Source: Planctomycetota bacterium (GTDB lineage: Bacteria; Planctomycetota; UBA11346). From it: DNA of 9,468 nucleotides. The stretch lies in NCBI GenBank assembly GCA_013821615.1, contig JACDGQ010000083.1:1-9468 (forward strand), in the 5' to 3' direction. Each line of letters opens with the position of its first letter. Position 1 is the stretch's first letter. The notes under the pieces are model-generated. The model had not been told where the DNA came from, made no database searches, and saw nothing but the letters and a program-made list of their open reading frames with translations. A program made the position numbers and the translations under genes. Shown piece by piece: positions 6,508 through 9,468 of this stretch.

Positions 6508-7227
6508 ATGTCCAGACTGCGGATTACTGGAGCGATTTTCGCATTGGCCATGGGCCTCAGCGCCGGGCCGGCGCTGGTCGCCGCCGAGGGGTTCTCCTTC
6601 AACGACCTGCGCCTGACCATCACCCGGCTGCCATCCAGCAGGCCGGTGCACATCGATTACGCAGCCCCTGGAGGCAGCGCCAGCGAAGATATAGCGGGCG
6701 CGCATCCCGGGGTGCGCGTGGATCTGGGCCCCACCCTGCACCTCGCCCGGATCGGCGGTGGCTGCTCGCTGATCCTCGCCATCGCGGTGTTCGACGCCCA
6801 GCAGGCGACCGCCGAGGATGACAACCGCACTACCGCCATCGTCGGACCGATGAAGATCGGCACCCAGGGGATGGATATCGGCCTCGGCCTCGCCGCGCAC
6901 CTGACCGGCTCCTACCATCTTGAGGTGGTGCCCTTCGCCGGGGCGGCCTTCGCCAAGCTGACCGATCGCGGCATCGTCGGCGGCAACGCCGCGACCACCC
7001 GTGCGGAGAGCGGCAGCGGCAGCTCGATCGAATACGGCGTGCGCGCCGCCGTCTACTACACCGGCAGCCGCAACCATCTGCAGGTCGGGCTCGGCCTCGG
7101 CTACCAGGTCACGCGCACCCAGGGCAAGCTGCAGTTCGACCTGGTGAATGGCGGCGACCTCAGCGAGACGGTCACCATCCGCAGCCGCGGGCTGGCCCCG
7201 TTCGTGTCGTTCGGCTACCGCTTCTAG
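6508..7227 (+). CDS. Small outer-membrane beta-barrel protein
   Basis: A 239-residue precursor. The ATG at 6508 is preferred: GAGG lies 4 nt upstream, and the N-terminus is a signal peptide with cleavage near residue 27 (GLSAGPALVAA then EGF). The rest is a series of short amphipathic strands separated by Gly/Asp/Ser turns, for example IGLGLAAHLTGSYHLEVVPFAG and YGVRAAVYYTG with LQVGLGLGYQVTR, an 8- to 10-strand barrel pattern. The last strand ends LAPFVSFGYRF, with aromatic residues at alternating positions and a terminal Phe, the usual recognition signal for the BAM insertion machinery. I do not recognise a family, so function is unknown; passive structural or transport roles are possible. 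A Ser/Gly-rich loop (ESGSGSS) at about 167-173 lies before a strand. It stops 7 bp from the convergent DUF4240 gene, with no visible terminator between them. Confidence 0.7.
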   Translation: MSRLRITGAIFALAMGLSAGPALVAAEGFSFNDLRLTITRLPSSRPVHIDYAAPGGSASEDIAGAHPGVRVDLGPTLHLARIGGGCSLILAIAVFDAQQATAEDDNRTTAIVGPMKIGTQGMDIGLGLAAHLTGSYHLEVVPFAGAAFAKLTDRGIVGGNAATTRAESGSGSSIEYGVRAAVYYTGSRNHLQVGLGLGYQVTRTQGKLQFDLVNGGDLSETVTIRSRGLAPFVSFGYRF

Positions 7228-7234
7228 TCCGTCC

Positions 7235-7699
7235 CTACAGATCGGGCCGCCGGCCGCGCCACGCCGCCTGGTTCGCGCCGGTCTCGTAGCTGACGGTCGA
7301 GATGTGCGGATAGTCGGCCGGGTCCGCGCCGGTTTTCGCGGCCCACGCTTCCTGCGCGACCAGCAGCAGCGGTTCGCACCATTCCTCGAGCGACTGCGGC
7401 ATCAGCGCAGGATCCTTGCGCACCGCCACGTAGTGCTCAAGGCCGCGTGCGACCACCCAGCAGCGCACGTAGAGGAAGCCGTCGGACGAGGTGCTCGAGG
7501 CGCCGGATCCGTCGAGGTGGCTTGGCGTGTCGAGCTCGTACAGGGCGCGCGCCAGCAGCTCGTCGAAGGCGAACAGCTCGGCGATCTCCACTTCTTCGAG
7601 CGCGGCCTGGAGTGGGGCGAGCGCGCCGCTCTCGTCGCTCGCGGCGAGCTGGGGCTGGTCGATCAGGGCGATGAGGCGCCAGAAGGCGTCGGCGTGCAC
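7235..7699 (-). CDS. DUF4240 domain protein
   Basis: A small soluble protein of 154 residues from the chosen start. Features of DUF4240 are clear: an opening DAFWRLIALID (FW.LI motif), a middle helix with ELFAFDELLARALYELD, a Ser-rich loop leading to SSDGFLYVRCWVVARGLEHY (the family SDDGF-F-x-x-WLI-x-G-x-x-Y pattern), then KDPALMP. The family has no established biochemical function; many members are stand-alone proteins of about this length. Start choice: GTG at 7699 has GAGG 8 nt upstream and sits right before the conserved domain. ATG at 7750 (171 residues) and ATG at 7786 (183 residues) are in frame but have poor ribosome sites and add non-conserved residues. No signal peptide, so cytoplasmic. 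It is separated from the upstream membrane protein by about 140 bp and converges with the barrel gene. Confidence 0.75.
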   Translation of the reverse strand: MHADAFWRLIALIDQPQLAASDESGALAPLQAALEEVEIAELFAFDELLARALYELDTPSHLDGSGASSTSSDGFLYVRCWVVARGLEHYVAVRKDPALMPQSLEEWCEPLLLVAQEAWAAKTGADPADYPHISTVSYETGANQAAWRGRRPDL

Positions 7700-7837
7700 G
7701 GGGTCGTCCTCGGCGGGCGTGTGGGATGCTGGTGACGGGATCGCGCGCATGACGGATTGCGCGCATCCGGAGCAACCGTGGGCCATGCTCCGTCGGCCGC
7801 GGGCGAGGTCAATTCCCCGCGTGCCCGGTTGCGCGCC

Positions 7838-8287
7838 TCAGGAGTGCCTGCCGGCCAGCGAGGTCACCAGGAAGAACAGCAGGAGGCAGCCGTTCAGCGT
7901 CACGCCGATCCACGCCATGACGCGCTGCGCGCGCCGCTGCACCAGCCCGGCGATGCCGAGCGCCAGTCCGATGATCGGCATGATGAAGCCCGCCAACATC
8001 ACGCCGGCCGAAGTCTTGAGCAGTCCCACGTCCTCGTGCTTCACGGCATCGACCGCGCCGAAGGCGGCAATGAACAGGAACACCCAAAACAGCACGAAGC
8101 AGGCGCTCGAGAGGATCCCGAGCAGGGGATTGTCAGCCCGCACCTTGGTCTTGCGGCTGGTGCCGCGCTGCGCGGTGCTGCTGCGCCCACGGGCCTGCTG
8201 GCGCCCGGTGCCGGGGCGCGGCAGCGTGGCGGTGGTGCGCCCGGTGCGCGGGCGCTGCGCGAAGCGTCGGGACGGAGGTGGCGGCAT
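7838..8287 (-). CDS. Three-helix membrane protein with a long basic N-terminal tail
   Basis: A 149-residue protein that I cannot name. Residues 1-50 are a Pro/Arg/Thr/Gln-rich tail with 12 Arg and 2 Lys and no acidic residue. Three hydrophobic segments follow: about 56-79, 93-116 and 122-145, joined by a short acidic loop (HEDVGL) and a basic loop (QRRAQR). By the positive-inside rule, the tail and the second loop are cytoplasmic. The helix-helix-helix layout with a Gly-rich second helix (GLALGIAGL) and RR turn resembles DUF4190-like small membrane proteins, but this similarity is by eye only. The ATG at 8287 has only GGA 7 nt upstream; no other start precedes the first helix. The basic tail could bind nucleic acid, phospholipid or a partner protein, or be simple GC-driven drift. 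It lies downstream of the DUF1275 gene, 154 bp away, on the same strand. Confidence 0.6.
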   Translation of the reverse strand: MPPPPSRRFAQRPRTGRTTATLPRPGTGRQQARGRSSTAQRGTSRKTKVRADNPLLGILSSACFVLFWVFLFIAAFGAVDAVKHEDVGLLKTSAGVMLAGFIMPIIGLALGIAGLVQRRAQRVMAWIGVTLNGCLLLFFLVTSLAGRHS

Positions 8288-8441
8288 GATGGTCCGGTGA
8301 GGCAGGCGAGGTGAGCAGGGATGGCGACCGCGCGGACGCGAAGTTGCCCGATCAGCCCAGGGTGCAGATGCGCGCGGATGCTAGGTGCCGCTGCGCGGGC
8401 GGCAATGGGCTACCGACCGCACTGCCGTGGGTGGGGCCGGT
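8288..8441. other. Intergenic gap between the DUF1275 and basic-tail membrane protein genes
   Basis: This stretch of 154 bp is GC-rich and holds no credible gene. On the minus strand there is a weak promoter-like pair, TTGCCG (8405-8400) and TAGCAT (8383-8378), 16 bp apart, which could serve the membrane protein gene; the match is too poor to claim as a promoter. I see no terminator hairpin with a T-run and no repeat. Confidence 0.3.
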
Positions 8442-9131
8442 TCAACCAGCGCGCGCGCCTCTATGGAACACGTGGCAGCCCACGGCGATCGCCGCGGCCA
8501 GCGCGCAACAACCCCACAGCATCGCGCCCGGGAAGGCGGGCACGATCATGGCCGCGACGCAGCCCCCGACCAGGTAGCCGGAGACCAGGATGGTGAGCAG
8601 CAGGTATTTCCAGGACGCGAAGCGTCGGCCGGTGAGGCGGGCGCCGACCATGAAGCCGAGGTCGGTGATGATGCCGGTGACGTGCGTGGTGCGCACCACC
8701 AGGCCGTAGTAGCTGCTCGCCATCGCGTTCTGGATGCCGCAGGCGCAGGCGCACAGCACCACCGAGGCGTTCACCGCCCCGCCGAGCAGCGCGGCCGCCG
8801 CGCCCAGGGCGGCGACCTCGCAGGCCATCACCCAGGTGTACCGGTTGCGGTCGGCGAGCGTGCTGGTGCCGACCAGGGCCCCGGTCAGGGCGCAGCCGAT
8901 GGCGAAGGCGCCGAGGATCATGCCGATGACCGGCAGGTCCTCGTAACGGCGGGCACCCAGGTCCATGCCCAGGCGCGACACCGCGCCGCTCATGTGGCTG
9001 ACCGGCACCGCATAGAAGGAGAGCATCGCGACGTTGACCGCGCCGGCGAGGACCGTGAGGACGAAGCCACCGCAGAAGAACAACGGCTGCGGCCTGCCGG
9101 CCGCGACCGGTTTCAGGTCGGCGTAGGGCAT
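8442..9131 (-). CDS. DUF1275 (YoaK-type) integral membrane protein
   Basis: A 229-residue inner-membrane protein with about six hydrophobic segments (roughly 16-40, 66-90, 98-118, 122-145, 176-198, 203-222). DUF1275 features are present: LTVLAGAVNVAMLSFY near the N-terminus, VSHMSGAVSRLG at 44-55, CGIQNAMASS at 131-140 and the strongly conserved TTHVTGIITDLG at 148-159. The two SH/TH-x-S/T-G segments (45-62 and 149-170) resemble each other, as expected if the family arose by internal duplication. The family is widespread but its transported substrate, if any, is not established. The ATG at 9131 has GGGAG about 4-5 nt upstream, and length fits the family. An unrecognised gene ends 43 bp upstream on the same strand, so the two may be co-transcribed. 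Confidence 0.85.
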   Translation of the reverse strand: MPYADLKPVAAGRPQPLFFCGGFVLTVLAGAVNVAMLSFYAVPVSHMSGAVSRLGMDLGARRYEDLPVIGMILGAFAIGCALTGALVGTSTLADRNRYTWVMACEVAALGAAAALLGGAVNASVVLCACACGIQNAMASSYYGLVVRTTHVTGIITDLGFMVGARLTGRRFASWKYLLLTILVSGYLVGGCVAAMIVPAFPGAMLWGCCALAAAIAVGCHVFHRGARAG

Positions 9132-9174
9132 GGGGCTCCCGCCACCCGGAGGTCGGTGCTCGCGCGACCGGCGC

Positions 9175-9468
9175 TCATTTGGGCTCGGACCGCCCGATCG
9201 CCAGGGCGATGCCCTCGTCCTCTTCGCCGCGCAGGCGCGCGAGCGTCCAGCGGCCGAGGCCGGCGGCGACCGCCCCGGGCGCGACCGCGACCGTGTCGAG
9301 ATGCAGTCTGATGGTCAGCGCCGGCGCGCTCTCGGCGTCCGCGTCGCCGACCTCGCCGGTCAAGCGTACCTCGTACGATCCGGTGGGCAGGTCGCGCAGC
9401 AGGCGCTGCGCGTCCAGGCGCAGGCGCGCGGGCTCCTCCTCGGAGGTGGCGGCGAGCGTGACGCGCTC
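9175..9468 (-). CDS. C-terminal fragment of an unrecognised protein
   Basis: The minus-strand frame is open from the right window edge to TGA at 9175, giving the last 97 residues; the true start is outside. An internal TTG at 9363 could be mistaken for a start, but the frame upstream reads as equally sensible protein. The visible part looks beta-rich with alternating hydrophobic residues: RLRLDAQRLLRDLPTG, SYEVRLTGEVGDADAES and APALTIRLHLDTVAVAP, resembling a beta-sandwich module of a secreted or envelope protein, ending with charged LRGEEDEGIALAIGRSEPK. I recognise no family and no catalytic motif. It is followed by the DUF1275 gene after 43 bp, so a shared transcript is likely. Confidence 0.55.
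   Translation of the reverse strand, partial: ERVTLAATSEEEPARLRLDAQRLLRDLPTGSYEVRLTGEVGDADAESAPALTIRLHLDTVAVAPGAVAAGLGRWTLARLRGEEDEGIALAIGRSEPK

Noticed and set aside
7643..7656. A 14-bp match to the 278-404 palindrome core (ggcgagctggggct)
   Set aside because: It lies inside the DUF4240 coding sequence, lacks the other half of the palindrome, and encodes ordinary residues; likely chance in GC-rich DNA.
8378..8405. Minus-strand promoter-like pair TTGCCG and TAGCAT with 16-bp spacing
   Set aside because: Four of six matches in each box at non-ideal spacing is close to chance level; kept only as a remark on the gap.

Overview
The window is a GC-rich (roughly 70 percent by eye) bacterial chromosomal segment. 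I read ten protein-coding genes, two of them cut by the window ends, and two intergenic repeat structures. The host has an outer membrane: there is a porin-like barrel precursor, a small barrel ending in Phe (FGYRF), a lipobox lipoprotein, and several signal-peptide or membrane proteins. I cannot fix the phylum. Lipid-anchored CARDB repeats, an M61 peptidase with a PDZ domain, a DUF4240 protein and dispersed intergenic repeats would suit Planctomycetota or a related or similarly GC-rich Gram-negative group, but this is a guess.

Layout, left to right. (1) 1-267, plus: the last part of a RecB/AddA-type PD-(D/E)XK nuclease domain. (2) 268-406: a convergent gap holding two copies of a small palindrome in inverted orientation (REPIN-like). 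(3) 407-4770, minus: metF is followed, 324 bp downstream, by an exported M61 metallopeptidase with a PDZ domain, and then, 158 bp further, by a porin-like barrel. The gap between metF and the peptidase carries a structured element of about 204 bp with 32-bp terminal inverted repeats. (4) 4771-4914: a divergent intergenic region with an isolated AT-rich dyad next to metF. (5) 4915-7227, plus: three consecutive envelope genes: an NTF2-like protein with two membrane helices, a CARDB-repeat lipoprotein, and a small outer-membrane barrel with its own TTGACA-type promoter. (6) 7235-9468, minus: a DUF4240 protein, a three-helix membrane protein with a very basic tail, a DUF1275 (YoaK-type) membrane protein, and the C-terminus of an unrecognised protein.

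How the genes work together: most genes look like independent housekeeping or envelope functions. metF makes 5-methyltetrahydrofolate for methionine synthesis. The peptidase and the barrels act in the periplasm and outer membrane. The plus-strand trio 4915-7227 is the only group whose members look as if they could share an envelope process, and that is inference from adjacency and export signals. I found no defence system, CRISPR array, integrase, transposase, tRNA or rRNA. The least ordinary material is non-coding: the two inverted-repeat elements and the dyad upstream of metF.
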